Shown here piece by piece: positions 50,549 through 60,640 of a stretch of DNA of 64,000 nt. The notes under the pieces are model-generated. The model was not told the origin of the DNA and made no database searches. It worked only from the letters and a program-made list of their open reading frames with translations. This stretch comes from Megascapheus bottae (lineage: Eukaryota; Chordata; Mammalia; Rodentia; Geomyidae): NCBI GenBank assembly GCA_024803745.1, contig JANJXV010000013.1, forward strand, positions 36,168,501 to 36,232,500, written 5' to 3'. The position numbers were made by a program, and so were the translations under genes. How positions within the stretch are numbered: the stretch's first letter is position 1; each line of letters opens with the position of its first letter.

Positions 50549-50724
50549 AATATACTTCTCTTGCCTAGTTTCTGAAGTTGCCTTCAAAACTGACTTCTTG
50601 CCATAATAGGTACTTCTTTAAAACTGAAACTTGCCATAATAGGTACTTACTTTATGTGTAAGGCCATCTTTCACTTAGTAATACTTGTTGCTGTGTGTTT
50701 TGACACAAGATCTTGGTGCCTACA

Positions 50725-50775
50725 TCCATCAAGATACACTGTACTCATAAACTGCTTTGTTGAATTAAAATTTTT
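50725..50775 (+). mobile_element. Unnamed retroposon 3' module, short copy
   Basis: 'actgtactcataaactgctt' as at 7830. Confidence 0.4.
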
Positions 50776-50779
50776 GATG

Positions 50780-50916
50780 GAGGGGCAGTCCTGGGACTTG
50801 AACTCAGGGCCTGGACACTGTCCTTGAGCTGTCTCAAGGCTAGGGCTCTACCACTTGAGCCACAGCACCAATTCCAGCATTTTCTGTCTATATGGTACCA
50901 AGGAATTGAACTTAAA
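50780..50916 (-). mobile_element. Family I SINE, 5' truncated
   Basis: 'gcagtcctgggacttgaact', 'cttgagccacagcaccaatt', 'gtaccaaggaattgaactta'; ends at the left B box. Confidence 0.9.
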
Positions 50917-50921
50917 ATATT

Positions 50922-51024
50922 TTTTAAAATCTTACTACTAGCTAGAGTTGGCCTTGAACTCCTGATTCTCCTAAGTCTCCTGAGTGCTGGGATCACAGAC
51001 ATTTGCCAGTACACTTGGTTTATC
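50922..51024 (-). mobile_element. B1-like monomer
   Basis: 'agttggccttgaactcctga', 'ctcctgagtgctgggatcac', 'agacatttgccagtacactt': a clear reversed B1. Confidence 0.75.
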
Positions 51025-51426
51025 CATTGACCTTTATAAAAGCTAGAGTTATGGGTGTCAGTCACACAGCTCACCTTAAATCTGCATACTAATGCTTCAA
51101 ACAGAAAGTTTGGGGTTTCTGCCTCATGGTAGAACTCTTTCTCTACCCTTCTCCGTGTCTCTTTGTTATCCTTGAACTCCTATTATCTTTATTTGGTGTA
51201 TGGAGGCCAGTGGCCAAATTTGAAAGATGAAACTCTTGATGTTGGAGCTAAAGCTCCACTTCATGAGCATTCCTTAGGATTGTCTAAGTAGCCAGGCTGC
51301 AGGACAACAGCAAACAACAGGCCCCGAGGGGCACCACAGAGGATGGAATCTGCGCAGTCCTGAGGGCTTTGAAAAGGAATTCTGGAATCTACTTCCTCTC
51401 TACTGGACTTTTAAGAGATGGATCTA
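51025..51426. other. Unique sequence, no gene seen
   Basis: Nothing recognisable. Confidence 0.35.
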
Positions 51427-51672
51427 GCCGGACACAAGTGACTTGCCCCTGTAATCCTAGCCAATTAGGAAGCTGAGATCTGAGGTTCACAGCTCAAAGC
51501 CAGACCAGGCAGATGAATCTGAAAGACTCTTGTTTCCCATTACCCCCAAAAAAAGAAAAGCTAGAAATGGAGCTGTGGTTCAAGTGGTAGAGTGCTAGCC
51601 TTGAGCAAAAATACTCAGAGACAATACTCAGGCTCTGAGTTCAAGTCCCAGGACCGGCACCAAAAAAAAAGT
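51427..51672 (+). mobile_element. Family II SINE
   Basis: 'gccggacacaagtgacttgc', 'ccctgtaatcctagccaatt', 'gctgtggttcaagtggtaga', 'gttcaagtcccaggaccggc', A9. Confidence 0.92.
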
Positions 51673-51997
51673 CCCAGGTCACCTGTGTTATCTGCTTGAT
51701 CATTCTCTCAGTCTTTTTCCCTCGGAGAAGTTCTGGAGAGTGATCACTTCATTACTGGGACAGAACAGAACAAATTGGTCTCCAGTGTTTCTGACTGTTT
51801 TCTTTCAGATAATGAGAAAGGGGTGTCTATCTGAGGGACATTTGCCTTCCCTATGAGATGTTAAACAGTGAATTTTCTCTCCCCTCTAGGAGTCTGAGGT
51901 GATTGCAAAGGGATTGCACCAGAGAATAGCTCAGATCTAAGGGAACAGATACAAAGTTAAGAATCTTTAATGGACCCCAGCAAAATCATCTTTTAAG
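51673..51997. other. Unique sequence, no gene seen
   Basis: Nothing recognisable. Confidence 0.35.
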
Positions 51998-52092
51998 TCG
52001 CCTCTTACAATCCCAGCACTGGGAAGGAAAAGGTAGGAGGATAGAAAGTCCAAGAACAGACTAAGCTTGAGACATTCTCAAAAAAGAATACA
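51998..52092 (+). mobile_element. B1-like monomer
   Basis: 'cttacaatcccagcactggg', 'aggtaggaggatagaaagtc', 'cttgagacattctcaaaaaa': + B1. Followed by (AT)n at 52092-52116. Confidence 0.7.
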
Positions 52093-52163
52093 CATATACA
52101 TATATATATATATATCCCAAATAAACAATATCTAGCTAGTCTGCCTTCACATTTAAAACCAAC

Positions 52164-52403
52164 TGTTAGGCAATACAGGTGGCTCATACCTGTAATCTTA
52201 GCTACTCAGGATACTGATATCTGAGGATCACAGTTCAAAGCCAGACCAGGCAGTAAAGTCCATGAAACACTCATATTGATTTAATCACCAAAAAGCTAGA
52301 AGTAGAGCAGAACACTAGCCTTGAGAGGAAAAAAAAAAACAACCCTCAGAGCCAGTGCCCAGACCCTGAGTTGAAGACCCAAGATTAACACAAAAATAAA
52401 CTT
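52164..52403 (+). mobile_element. Family II SINE with A-box deletion
   Basis: 'atacctgtaatcttagctac', 'gatttaatcaccaaaaagct'; the right monomer lacks 'gctgtggctcaagtgg', so the internal promoter is broken. Confidence 0.88.
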
Positions 52404-52410
52404 GTAATTT

Positions 52411-52642
52411 TATGTCAGGTATAATGATTTGCATCCATAATCCCATACTCAGGGAGGTCAAATGCGGTGGGGGAGGTGAGAGTAACACAATACCTGACCA
52501 AGCAAAAGTAGCAGGGTTCAATCTCTAAAAAAAAATACAAACAAAAGAGCTCAAGTTGGGCTCAAGTGATAGAGGTATGGCTAGCATGCTGGAGATCCTA
52601 GGTTCAATCCCCAGTAACACATACATACACATATACACGCAC
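52411..52642 (+). mobile_element. B1-dID relic, contiguous
   Basis: B1-like part ('gtcaggtataatgatttgca', 'tcccatactcagggaggtca', 'gaccaagcaaaagtagcagg') followed by an ID part ('gggctcaagtgatagaggta', 'tggctagcatgctggagatc', 'ggttcaatccccag'). Confidence 0.6.
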
Positions 52643-52654
52643 AAAACTTTAATA

Positions 52655-52771
52655 TTGTGTGTGTGTGTGTGTGTGTGTGCATGCTAGTACAGGGGTTTGA
52701 ACTCAAGGAATAATACTCTTTCTTAGCTTTTTCCTCATTCTATCATTTGAGCAACATACACACGCATGTAT

Positions 52772-52812
<41 letters not shown>
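52655..52812 (-). mobile_element. Right-monomer fragment between (TG)n and (CA)n
   Basis: (TG)n at 52657-52680, reversed 'ggggtttgaactcaaggaat' and 'catttgagcaacatacacac', then (CA)n at 52774-52811. Confidence 0.7.
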
Positions 52813-53094
52813 ACAAAAAAAGACAGTTCAAAACAACGAACATAGAAGAGCAGAGCTTGCTGGGAAATTTCTAATCAGAAATCAATTATTTTGGATCTCC
52901 TATAATTGATATGAAAGTAAAAGTGCTGCTATATCCACCGTTTGCTTTTCTGTTTTTGTTGCCTGGAGAGGAGGAAATGTTGACTAGAGCTTCTGTTTGC
53001 CTCAGAGACTTTGGACCAGCCTCTTCGGCTTCCTCTGCTCATAACTAATGTTACTAGGGGAGCCTTTACTTGTGAGCACAGCTATGAGGGAGTT
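52813..53094. other. Unique sequence
   Basis: Nothing recognisable. Confidence 0.3.
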
Positions 53095-53195
53095 GTAGTC
53101 CTCACCCGGTCACCTGTTTCTTAAGTTCTCTAACTTTCAATGTTTCTATCTGTAAAATAGGGTTGGTGGTAATAATAGTGACTGAAAGAGAATTA
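53095..53195 (+). mobile_element. MIR fragment
   Basis: 'cctgtttcttaagttctcta', 'atctgtaaaatagggttggt', 'ggtaataatagtgactgaaa'. Confidence 0.65.
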
Positions 53196-53289
53196 GATCA
53201 TCTGTAGAAGTCAGTCTTCATGGTACTAGATACAGAATAATAAATACAGCATAGAAAGGTCTTTCTTCACTTTCTCTTATCTCCCCCCC

Positions 53290-53526
53290 CCCCTCTGTGT
53301 TGACGCTAAGGCTCGAACCCTGACCCTTAGCCTCTTTCCCCTAACCTTCCTGCTCAAGACTAGCACCCTACTACATGAACCACAGCTCCACTTTCAGCTT
53401 TTTTGGTGATTGATTGGAGATAAGAGTCTCACAGACTTTCTGGCCTGGGCTGGCTTTGAACCACCATTTCAGATCTCAGCCTTCTGAATAGCTAGGATTA
53501 CAGGCATGGGCCACTGATGCCTGGCT
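53290..53526 (-). mobile_element. Family II SINE
   Basis: C-run, 'aaggctcgaaccctgaccct', 'ggtgattgattggagataag', 'gaatagctaggattacaggc', 'ccactgatgcctggct'. Confidence 0.9.
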
Positions 53527-54135
53527 CATTTCAGTTTTTTTAAGGAACCTTTAAACAGATTTCCATAGAGACTGGAAAAATTTACATTTCTACCAGCAAC
53601 AATAGATAGCCCCTTTGCAGTTTTTCCTTTTTATGTATGAGGTGCTTAACAGCTGCTTTTGGACTCAAGAATTAAAAGGCAGGAAAAAGCCTTAGCATCG
53701 CCACCTCCATTTTGTATGTGATTTTCCTCCAACTCATTCTTTCTGCAATTCCCTCTGGAATCCAGGAATGACAGGTCTGATTGATAACATCCCCATAGTT
53801 ATCCTTGATAACTGAAACTACCCCTAAGGCCCAATAGAGTTGACTATGCCCAGGCCAGGCAACACTGACTTGTTTCCTCTCCTCAAGGGATGGCAGTCAC
53901 AACAACTTCTCCAGAAGCCAAATTGAGACTGAAATTATGATCTACCAGGCCATGCTTTGACTAGGACTGTGTAAAAAAGTATACATGCCTATCTCCCTCT
54001 GCCCACCATCTCCTCTATTCACGTGTACAGCTCATGATCGTATCCTGAAAATGGCTGAAGATGGACTGAAAATGCTGTCTTTCCAAAGAATACATATGCC
54101 ATGCAATAAACCTCCTGTTTCTGCCCTTCACAATC
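53527..54135. other. Unique sequence, no gene seen
   Basis: Nothing recognisable; short frames only. Confidence 0.35.
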
Positions 54136-54199
54136 TCTCTTTTTCTCTGTCTCTCTCTTTGTCTCGTCTCTCTCAGTCTCTCTCTTTCTCTCTCTCTCA
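54136..54199 (-). repeat. (TC)n tract
   Basis: Imperfect TC tract at the tail side of the next reverse SINE. Confidence 0.92.
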
Positions 54200-54432
54200 T
54201 GCTAGTGTGAGGCTTGAACTCAGGGGCTAGGTATTGTATCTGAGCTTTTTTTTTCTTTCTGAAGTTAGCATTCTACCACTTGAACCACAGCTTCATTTCT
54301 AGCTTTTTGGTGGTTAACTGGAGATCAGGGTGATAGAGACTTTACTGTCTGAGCTATCTTTGAACCCTGACCATCAGATTTTAGCCTGCAGCGTAGCTGG
54401 GATCACAGGCATGAGCCACCAGTGTCTGGCAT
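54200..54432 (-). mobile_element. Family II SINE
   Basis: 'gtgaggcttgaactcagggg', 'ggtggttaactggagatcag', 'gcgtagctgggatcacaggc', 'gagccaccagtgtctggc'. Confidence 0.9.
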
Positions 54433-54439
54433 ATTTTTT

Positions 54440-54516
54440 CTTTTTTATAAAAAAATTAGTACATACGCGTTGTACAAGAGGGTTTTTATTGTGATATCTG
54501 CACACACGCAGTGTAC
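54440..54516. other. Unnamed interspersed repeat trace
   Basis: 'gttgtacaagagggttttta' and 'gatatctgcacacacgcagt' recall text near 55235-55290 ('ggtttcactagggcatttca'); a shared but unnamed repeat is suspected. Confidence 0.3.
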
Positions 54517-54632
54517 CCCGGAAGTGGCACTGTGGTTCAAGTGGTAGAGCACTTGCCATGAGCACAAAGAGGTTCAGAGACAGAGCCCAGGCCCTGAGTT
54601 CAAGCCCACTCAGGCAAAGAAAAAAAAAAGAA
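54517..54632 (+). mobile_element. Solo right-hand tRNA-like monomer
   Basis: 'ccggaagtggcactgtggtt', 'caagtggtagagcacttgcc', 'gttcaagcccactcaggc', A10. Confidence 0.85.
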
Positions 54633-55357
54633 TTCATCTGTAATGTTGGCTGGAAATGAAAGGAAACCCACCACATGTTCCAGACAGTAAAGAGTTTATT
54701 AGGAAGAGAGCAAACTGCAGGTCAGAGGAGACAGAGGGGAAGGAAAGAAGAGAAAAAGAGGAGGGGGCATATGTTGAGCCAGATTATATAGGAAAAGATA
54801 GGAGGCGGGACCACAGAGGATGCGGAAGATATCAGAACCTGGGGAGCCTCTTACTGTCCAAGGGAGGTGTGACCAGAGTGGTCCAGGACATGAGGAAGTG
54901 ACCTCAGAGTCTAGGGTCCTTTACTGACTCACAGTCAGGTGATTGATAGGTGATTACTGGCTTGAGGCCGGTGAAGAGGAAGATGGGAGGGGCTGTTCTC
55001 TTGGGCAGACCTAACAGGATCCCAATCAACTTCACCCTCTCTACCACTGTCCTCCATCCTAGTCTCCTTTTCCAACTTCTACATGTTTCAGTGTTCTATT
55101 CTCACACTACATCCACCATGTGCATCCTCCTCCACCGTCTTCCTTAGCATTCCCTCTCCCATGAGTGCTCTCCTCCCCATGACAGCCTGCTTTTCTCTCA
55201 GTCACTCATTTATCTATGTGTATCAGCTGTTCCAAGAGGTTTCACTAGGGCATTTCATACATGCATATAGTGCATTTCGCTTAGAATAACCGCCCTTATT
55301 GCTTTCTCTTGCTTTGCCTCCACCAGTTGGTCAACTGCTTTCCTTAGTTTACTTGCT
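54633..55357. other. Mostly unique sequence, no gene established
   Basis: Purine-rich to about 54780, then pyrimidine-rich after 55020. Open frames of 65-81 codons lack recognisable content. Confidence 0.35.
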
Positions 55358-55580
55358 TGCTTTCTTTAATCAGTCATGGGACTTGAATTTGACCAAGGCG
55401 CTATCCCTGAGCAATTTTGCTCAGGCTAGCACTCTACCATTTGAGCTACTTCCGGTTTTCTGGTGGTTAATTAAAAGAGTCTCATGGATTTTCTTGCCTG
55501 CGCTGGCTTTGAACCATAATCCTTAGATCTCAGCCCCCCGTGTAGCTTGAATTACAGACGTGAGCCACCAGCACCCGGCT
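55358..55580 (-). mobile_element. Family II SINE
   Basis: 'catgggacttgaatttgacc', 'ggtggttaattaaaagagtc', 'tgtagcttgaattacagacg', 'gagccaccagcacccggct'. Confidence 0.9.
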
Positions 55581-55784
55581 TTCCTTAGATTTCTTCTGCT
55601 GTCTTCATGCAGAGTTGCACTGTATTTTTAAATTTTTTTACCTTTCATCTTACTCTTGATTGTCTTCCTACATAGTCCCATACTTATATATACTTGTTCT
55701 ATGTATGCACAAGTATATGTATACACATGTAGGTATATTGGAATATAATGTAGAATATAGTTATATTGGAATATATGTATATGT
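55581..55784. other. AT-rich sequence
   Basis: TATA-rich near 55690-55784; no gene. Confidence 0.35.
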
Positions 55785-55884
55785 AGCTGGGTACTGATGG
55801 CTCATGCCTATAATTCTAGCTACTCAGGAAATTGAGATCTGAGAATCATGGTTCAAAGCAAGCCCAGGAAAGTCCACAAGACTC
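55785..55884 (+). mobile_element. Family II SINE, left part (host)
   Basis: 'gctgggtactgatggctcat', 'tataattctagctactcagg', up to 'aagtccacaagactc'. Confidence 0.9.
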
Positions 55885-56063
55885 TTTTTTTTTTTTGGAG
55901 TTTGAACTCAGGGTCTTTGGACACTTTTTGCAAAGGCTAGAGCTCTGCCACTTGAGCCACAGTGCTACTCTGGCTTTTTCTGTGTTTGTGGTACAGGGGA
56001 ATCAAACCCAGAGCTTTGTGCATGGTAGGTGAGCACTCTCCCACTAAGCCAAACTCTCAGTCC
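55885..56063 (-). mobile_element. Family I SINE inserted in a family II SINE
   Basis: Poly-T, 'ggagtttgaactcagggtct', 'cttgagccacagtgctactc', 'ggggaatcaaacccagagct', 'ccaaactctcagtcc'. Flanked by the host duplication 'aagtccacaagactc' / 'aagtctatgaaacac'. Confidence 0.92.
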
Positions 56064-56212
56064 AAGTCTATGAAACACTTATCTCCAATTAACCACCAGA
56101 AAGCCAGAAGTGGTCAAGGTGGTAGAGCACTAGCCTTGAGTAAAAAATCTCAGGGACGGAGTCCCAGGCTCTGTTTAAGCCACAACAACTGACAAAAAAA
56201 ATAATAATAAAT
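56064..56212 (+). mobile_element. Family II SINE, right part
   Basis: 'ctccaattaaccaccagaaa', 'aaggtggtagagcactagcc', 'ctgtttaagccacaacaact', A-rich tail. Confidence 0.88.
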
Positions 56213-56217
56213 AAGTC

Positions 56218-56281
56218 TTTTTGAGCTAGTTTCTACATATGAGTGAAAACATATGGTATATATGGCATTTGGTTTTTGTCT
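56218..56281 (-). mobile_element. L1 fragment, left part
   Basis: 'tttctacatatgagtgaaaa', 'catatggtatatatggcatt': reversed L1, continued after the SINE. Confidence 0.75.
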
Positions 56282-56475
56282 TTTTTTTGCCAGTCCTGGG
56301 CTTAAGCTCAGGGCCTGAGCACTGTCCTTGGATTTTTCTCAAGGCTAGAGCTCTACCACTTGAGCCATAGCACCACTTCCAGCTTTTTCTATGTATGTGG
56401 TACCAAGGAATCGAACCTGGGTCTTCGTGCATGCTAGGCAAGCACTCTACCACTAGGACAAACTCCTGGCCACTG
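56282..56475 (-). mobile_element. Family I SINE inserted in L1
   Basis: 'gccagtcctgggcttaagct', 'cttgagccatagcaccactt', 'gtaccaaggaatcgaacctg'. The L1 motif 'ggtwtttgtcttttt' appears on both sides as target-site duplication. Confidence 0.94.
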
Positions 56476-56600
56476 GTATTTGTCTTTTTGAGCTTAGCTT
56501 ATCTTTCACTAAACATGATGTCTTCCAATTCCATCCATTTTCTGGCAAATCATATGATTTCATTCTTTTGTATTCTCCCAGTCTAAAAAGCACAAAGACC
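56476..56600 (-). mobile_element. L1 fragment, right part
   Basis: 'cactaaacatgatgtcttcc', 'aattccatccattttctggc', 'aaatcatatgatttcattct': reversed L1 ORF2-end/3' UTR junction. Confidence 0.8.
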
Positions 56601-56689
56601 ATAGATAAAAGATAGTGATTTGAGTCTTTTATTCCCATTTCCTGTGTGGGAAGTAAGAAATACTTCTCCTTTAAAAAAAATGGATCCCT

Positions 56690-57256
56690 TCTGGAAAGCA
56701 GTGTGGAGGTTTCTTAAAGAACTAAAAATTGACCTTCTCTACGATCCCGCCATACCACTTCTGGGCATCTACCCTGAACATCATGACATACATATATATA
56801 CATATATATATGTATATATATACATACAATGGAATTCTACATAGCCAGACAAGATAAAATAATGGCATTTGCAGGGAAGTAGATGAATCTAGAGCGAATC
56901 ATGTCGAGTGAGACAAGACCAAAGGAACAAAAGGCGCATGGTATCCTTAATATGTAGCTATTAGATCCAAATAATACAAGAGAGAGGACTCAAAATTTGC
57001 ATACCCAATGCAATGGACACGGTATTGGAAATATAAACATAACTACATAGACATAAAAACCTATGACTCTATAGACATAATGTTTTATTTTATAAATTAA
57101 TATGTATCTATGATATTCAAACCCTTAGCCTAATTTTCATTATGGGCCAGGGATTATATATAGAGATTCCCTTCTTGAATATTCGTTTGTTAAACATGTC
57201 ACTTGAAATATGATGTAAAAATCAATGTTAATAAATTCTTTAATAAAAAATAAAAT
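56690..57256 (+). mobile_element. L1 insertion: ORF2 end plus complete 3' UTR
   Basis: 567 bp, 5' truncated. Starts in the last codons of ORF2; the frame from 56680 reads a typical L1 ORF2 C-terminal segment ('YDPAIPLLGIYP' visible). It passes an expanded (AT)n patch at 56788-56826 and ends in the 3' UTR tail shared with 9759 and 48513. Flanked by 'aaaaaatggatccct' (56675-56689) and 'aaaaaatgaatccct' (57257-57271). Not functional: reverse transcriptase and endonuclease regions are absent. Confidence 0.95.
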
Positions 57257-57283
57257 AAAAAATGAATCCCTGCATTTATTGTT

Positions 57284-57520
57284 TATGTGTGTATACTGGT
57301 ACTGGAGCTTGAACTCAGGACCTGGGCACTATTTGTTAGCTTTTTAGCTCAAAGCTGATGCTCTGCAACTTGAGCCACACTTCCCCTTCTGGCTTTTCAG
57401 TAGTTAAATGGAGACAAGAGTCTAATGGACTTTTCTGACCAAGCCGGCTTCAATCTGGCTCCTCAGATTGCAACTGCCTTCAGGCTAAATTACAGATATA
57501 AGTCTTTGGTGCCTGACCAT
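57284..57520 (-). mobile_element. Family II SINE, old
   Basis: 'ctggagcttgaactcaggac', 'cagtagttaaatggagacaa', 'ctggctcctcagattgcaac', 'ttggtgcctgacc'. Confidence 0.85.
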
Positions 57521-57602
57521 CTAGACTCTTTAACTCTCATTTCTTGTAGGGGGGATATCAAATGTTTTTCTTTCTATTTTTCTCCACTTTAACGCTGTTT
57601 TA

Positions 57603-57616
57603 CTAAACAAATTCTT
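57603..57616 (+). repeat. Target-site duplication, left
   Basis: 'ctaaacaaattctt', perfect partner at 57818-57831. Confidence 0.94.
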
Positions 57617-57817
57617 TCTTTTTTTTTTTTTTGCCAGTCCTGGGCTTGAGCTCAAGGCCTGAGTACTGTCCTTGGACTTTCTCAAGGCTAGAGCTCTACC
57701 ACTTGAGCCTCAGCACCACTTCTGGCTTTTGTCTATGTATGTGGTACCGAGGAATTGAACCCGGGTCTTCATGCATGCTAGGCAAGCACTTTAATCACTA
57801 GGCCAAACTCCCGGCCC
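57617..57817 (-). mobile_element. Family I SINE, 'AA/GAGG' subfamily
   Basis: Poly-T13, 'cttgagcctcagcaccactt', 'gtaccgaggaattgaacccg', 'gcactttaatcactaggcca', 'aaactcccggcccc'. Confidence 0.96.
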
Positions 57818-57831
57818 CTAAACAAATTCTT

Positions 57832-58006
57832 GTTAAAACTTTCAGAACAAAAAATAAATAAATGGTAACCACAATTATTTCTACTTAGGCCTTTCAATCA
57901 GAATTAGACCAGTAACTTAGTTCTAGATTTTTAAAATACTAAAAAGTATTTGACTTCATATAGAAGTTAATTCTTTAATTTTTTTCTCAAAAATTAGAAA
58001 TTGTGT
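57832..58006. other. AT-rich unique sequence
   Basis: Nothing recognisable. Confidence 0.3.
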
Positions 58007-58206
58007 GCTGGGAGTATGGCCTATTGGTAGAGTGCTTACCTAGCATGCACAAAGCCCTGAGTTCAATTCCTTGGTACCAAATACACAGAAAAAAACTGGA
58101 AGTGGTGCTGTGGCTTCAATGGTAGAATGCTAGCCTTGAGAAAGCCCAAGAATGGTGTACCGTCCCTGAGTTCAAGCCCCAAGACTGGCAAAAAAAGAAA
58201 AATAGA
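58007..58206 (+). mobile_element. Family I SINE, first of a tandem pair
   Basis: 'gggagtatggcctattggta', 'gttcaattccttggtaccaa', 'gctgtggcttcaatggtaga', A-rich tail. Confidence 0.93.
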
Positions 58207-58402
58207 GCTGGGAGTTTGGCCTCGTGGTAGAGTGCTTGCCTAGTAGGCACGAAGACCCAGGTTTGATTCCTCGATACCATATACATAGAAAAAAGCTGGA
58301 AGTGGTGCTGAGGCTCAAGTGGTAGAGCTCTGGCTTTGAGAAAGTCCAAGGACAGGACTCGGGCCCTGAGCTCAAGTCCAGAACTGGCAAAAAAAAAAAA
58401 TA
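58207..58402 (+). mobile_element. Family I SINE, second of a tandem pair
   Basis: 'gagctgggagtttggcctcg', 'gtttgattcctcgataccat', 'gctgaggctcaagtggtaga', 'ctgagctcaagtccagaact', A12. Confidence 0.94.
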
Positions 58403-60084
58403 GTGACTGTTTCATTAATGATTTCTGAGAAAAACTTACTGAGGATGTTTTGTATTGAAGATTTTTTGTTTTATTTTAGAGTATATTATCTAGGACTTGT
58501 GGGCGAAATAATCTGGTCAGAGATACAGATACCATCATCTATTCATTATTTTTGTGTTACTTAAGTTTCAAACACAGTATACAGGGAGAAATAAATAGTC
58601 TCAGAAGGACTGCTCAAGGCAAACATAAAAGGTTGTATGTATTTTTGGAAACAAACACTCCTGGCAATTTGATGTATGCCCATAAATATTTATTTGAATG
58701 AACTGATGCCTGATCCTACAAACCCCACAGTGAAGGACCTCTGGAAGCACATTCCCTGTGCTCACTTGCCCATTTCCAGTTAACTTTAGCATGCCCAGAG
58801 GGTATCCGGCAGTACACTTTCACACCTTCTAAAGACTTACCAGACAGAGATTTCATGTCCTAGTTTCCTTATCTCTGTAAGTGTTTGCCCTACCCTAGCC
58901 TGGAGCCAGGGTACACACAGATATTTATGGGTGGCCCTATTTCATTCTCACAGCCAGTTAAAAGGGAGGGCCCAATATAATTTCAATCTCTTCTCAGGAA
59001 GCTCGGAAGTGGGCTAGTTTTGTTATTTTCACAAAGATTTCAATTAGTATCTACTGTGGAAGACCCAATAGAGTTATTTACACTCTTATAGGAAATTCCC
59101 AGAGGGAAATTCTACCTGTGGTTGCCAAAAAGTTGACCAGTGTCTGACTCAGAATGCCACTCCTTTCCCTAGTCTTGTTCCTGAGGGTCTGACCAGAATG
59201 GATTTGTAACATTAGACACCTGACTTATTCCTCTACTAGCAGGCTAGTAGCAAATGATAACCATGAATGATTCATGGCCAAATGTGATTTCCCTTGGGAA
59301 CTTCACTCACATAGGGGTGAGGGAAATCTGAGAGATATCTTACCCTAACATCAGTAAAATAAAGGCTTGGAGCTGTGAGAGTCTGGAGATAAGGTTCAAA
59401 AAGATTCCCATAATTCAAGCCAAGTCTTGGTGAGACTACCTTGCTGAGAGTATTCCAAATTTCAGTTCATGGAAATGATTGGAAGCCTTTCTAATTGACA
59501 GGGTCAGTTCTCTAAGATTTATGGCTGTTGGCATCATTGTGACTTCACTTGTATTCTAGCATATGAAGTCTGACATTTAAATATTTATCAGCCGAGTATG
59601 TCATTGTTGTTCTAATCAAGCTGTTCATGCTTGGAAATCCTAGGTTGCTTCAAGTTCCATTGCTGCTTATTACTAGAGCCAGATTTCTGATTATATTACT
59701 ATGGGGACTTCACAATCCAAAGCCCCCCCAATTTTCTCAAGGTCCAGCCTCTAATTCCACTGGATTCAGTATAAATATCCTCCAGTTTACTAGGTAGCAT
59801 TTTTTTGTCCAGTGATAGGCTTAAAAGGGATGTTCCATAGTAAAAGATTTCTAGCCCCAAATGGTGTATTCTCTAGGACTAAGCCAGCATGATTTGAATT
59901 AAGATCATACCCTCATATAATCCACACACTTACAGTACTGACAATGCTAGTGTCAAGTTTGATACCATCTTTGGTGAATGGAGTCAAGCTTCATTGGCCA
60001 AAAGGGCTTGGCATTCTTCACGAGATGATTGACACTAATCTAACATTTCATTCCTGTTTCTATTGTCACATTAATATGTCATTT
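58403..60084. other. Longest SINE-free block, no gene seen
   Basis: About 1.7 kb without a recognised young retroposon, microsatellite or long open frame, apart from a probable MIR trace at 58835-58890. A splice-like interval at 58841-58899 (reverse strand) coincides with that trace. Confidence 0.4.
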
Positions 60085-60215
60085 CAATAGTGGTCCTCCA
60101 ATTAGCAGCATCCACAGAACTTGTGATGAATTCTCAAGCCCATTAAGATGTACTTAATCTGAAACCCTGAGGCGAGGGCCTAAGAACATGTTTTTGACAT
60201 GCATTAAAATATAAA
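60085..60215 (+). mobile_element. MER5-like DNA transposon fragment
   Basis: 'ttagcagcatccacagaact', 'gatgaattctcaagcccatt', 'taatctgaaaccctgaggcg', 'agggcctaagaacatgtttt' follow the order of MER5-type hAT non-autonomous elements. Confidence 0.55.
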
Positions 60216-60349
60216 ATGGCTGCATCAATACCTTTATTCCCATCATACTGGCTATTTCCTGATCCTGGCTCAGCAGTGCCACTGTTCCGAGGACAGATCC
60301 TTGTCATTCTTTCTCCATCACTATGTCCTTTCTTCTCCTCTAAGTTTCA
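60216..60349. other. Unique sequence
   Basis: Nothing recognisable. Confidence 0.3.
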
Positions 60350-60640
60350 TACCTTGTGATGATTAGTTTGATGTTTCTACTTCTGTGTTAAGGGGTGCCT
60401 ACATAGCTGGTAAGCTACTATTTTTGTTTATGTCTGTGAGAGTGTTTCTGGAAGAGATTTACCTTTAAAACAGGGCTGAGAGGACCCACTCTCACTCACC
60501 AATGTGACTGAGCATCATTAAACTTATTGAGGGCCCAAACAGAACAAAAATGTTGAGGGAGGTTGGAGTCTCAATTCTCTTGTCTCTTTATGAATTGAAA
60601 CGAGACTGCCTTCCCTTGGAGAGCAGAGTTTCTGGCTCCT
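60350..60640 (+). mobile_element. Mammalian-wide ancient repeat, copy 3
   Basis: 'tatgtctgtgagagtgtttc', 'tggaagagatttacctttaa', 'aacttattgagggcccaaac', 'agaacaaaaatgttgaggga' match copies at 6950 and 8705 and extend further 3'. Confidence 0.5.

Noticed and set aside
56620..56844. Possible functional L1 protein
   Set aside because: Only the last part of ORF2 is present; the insertion is 5' truncated.
58841..58899. Reverse-strand 59-nt interval with donor 'gtaagt'
   Set aside because: Coincides with a probable MIR trace, where 'gtaagt'-like strings are normal, and the acceptor is poor in pyrimidines.
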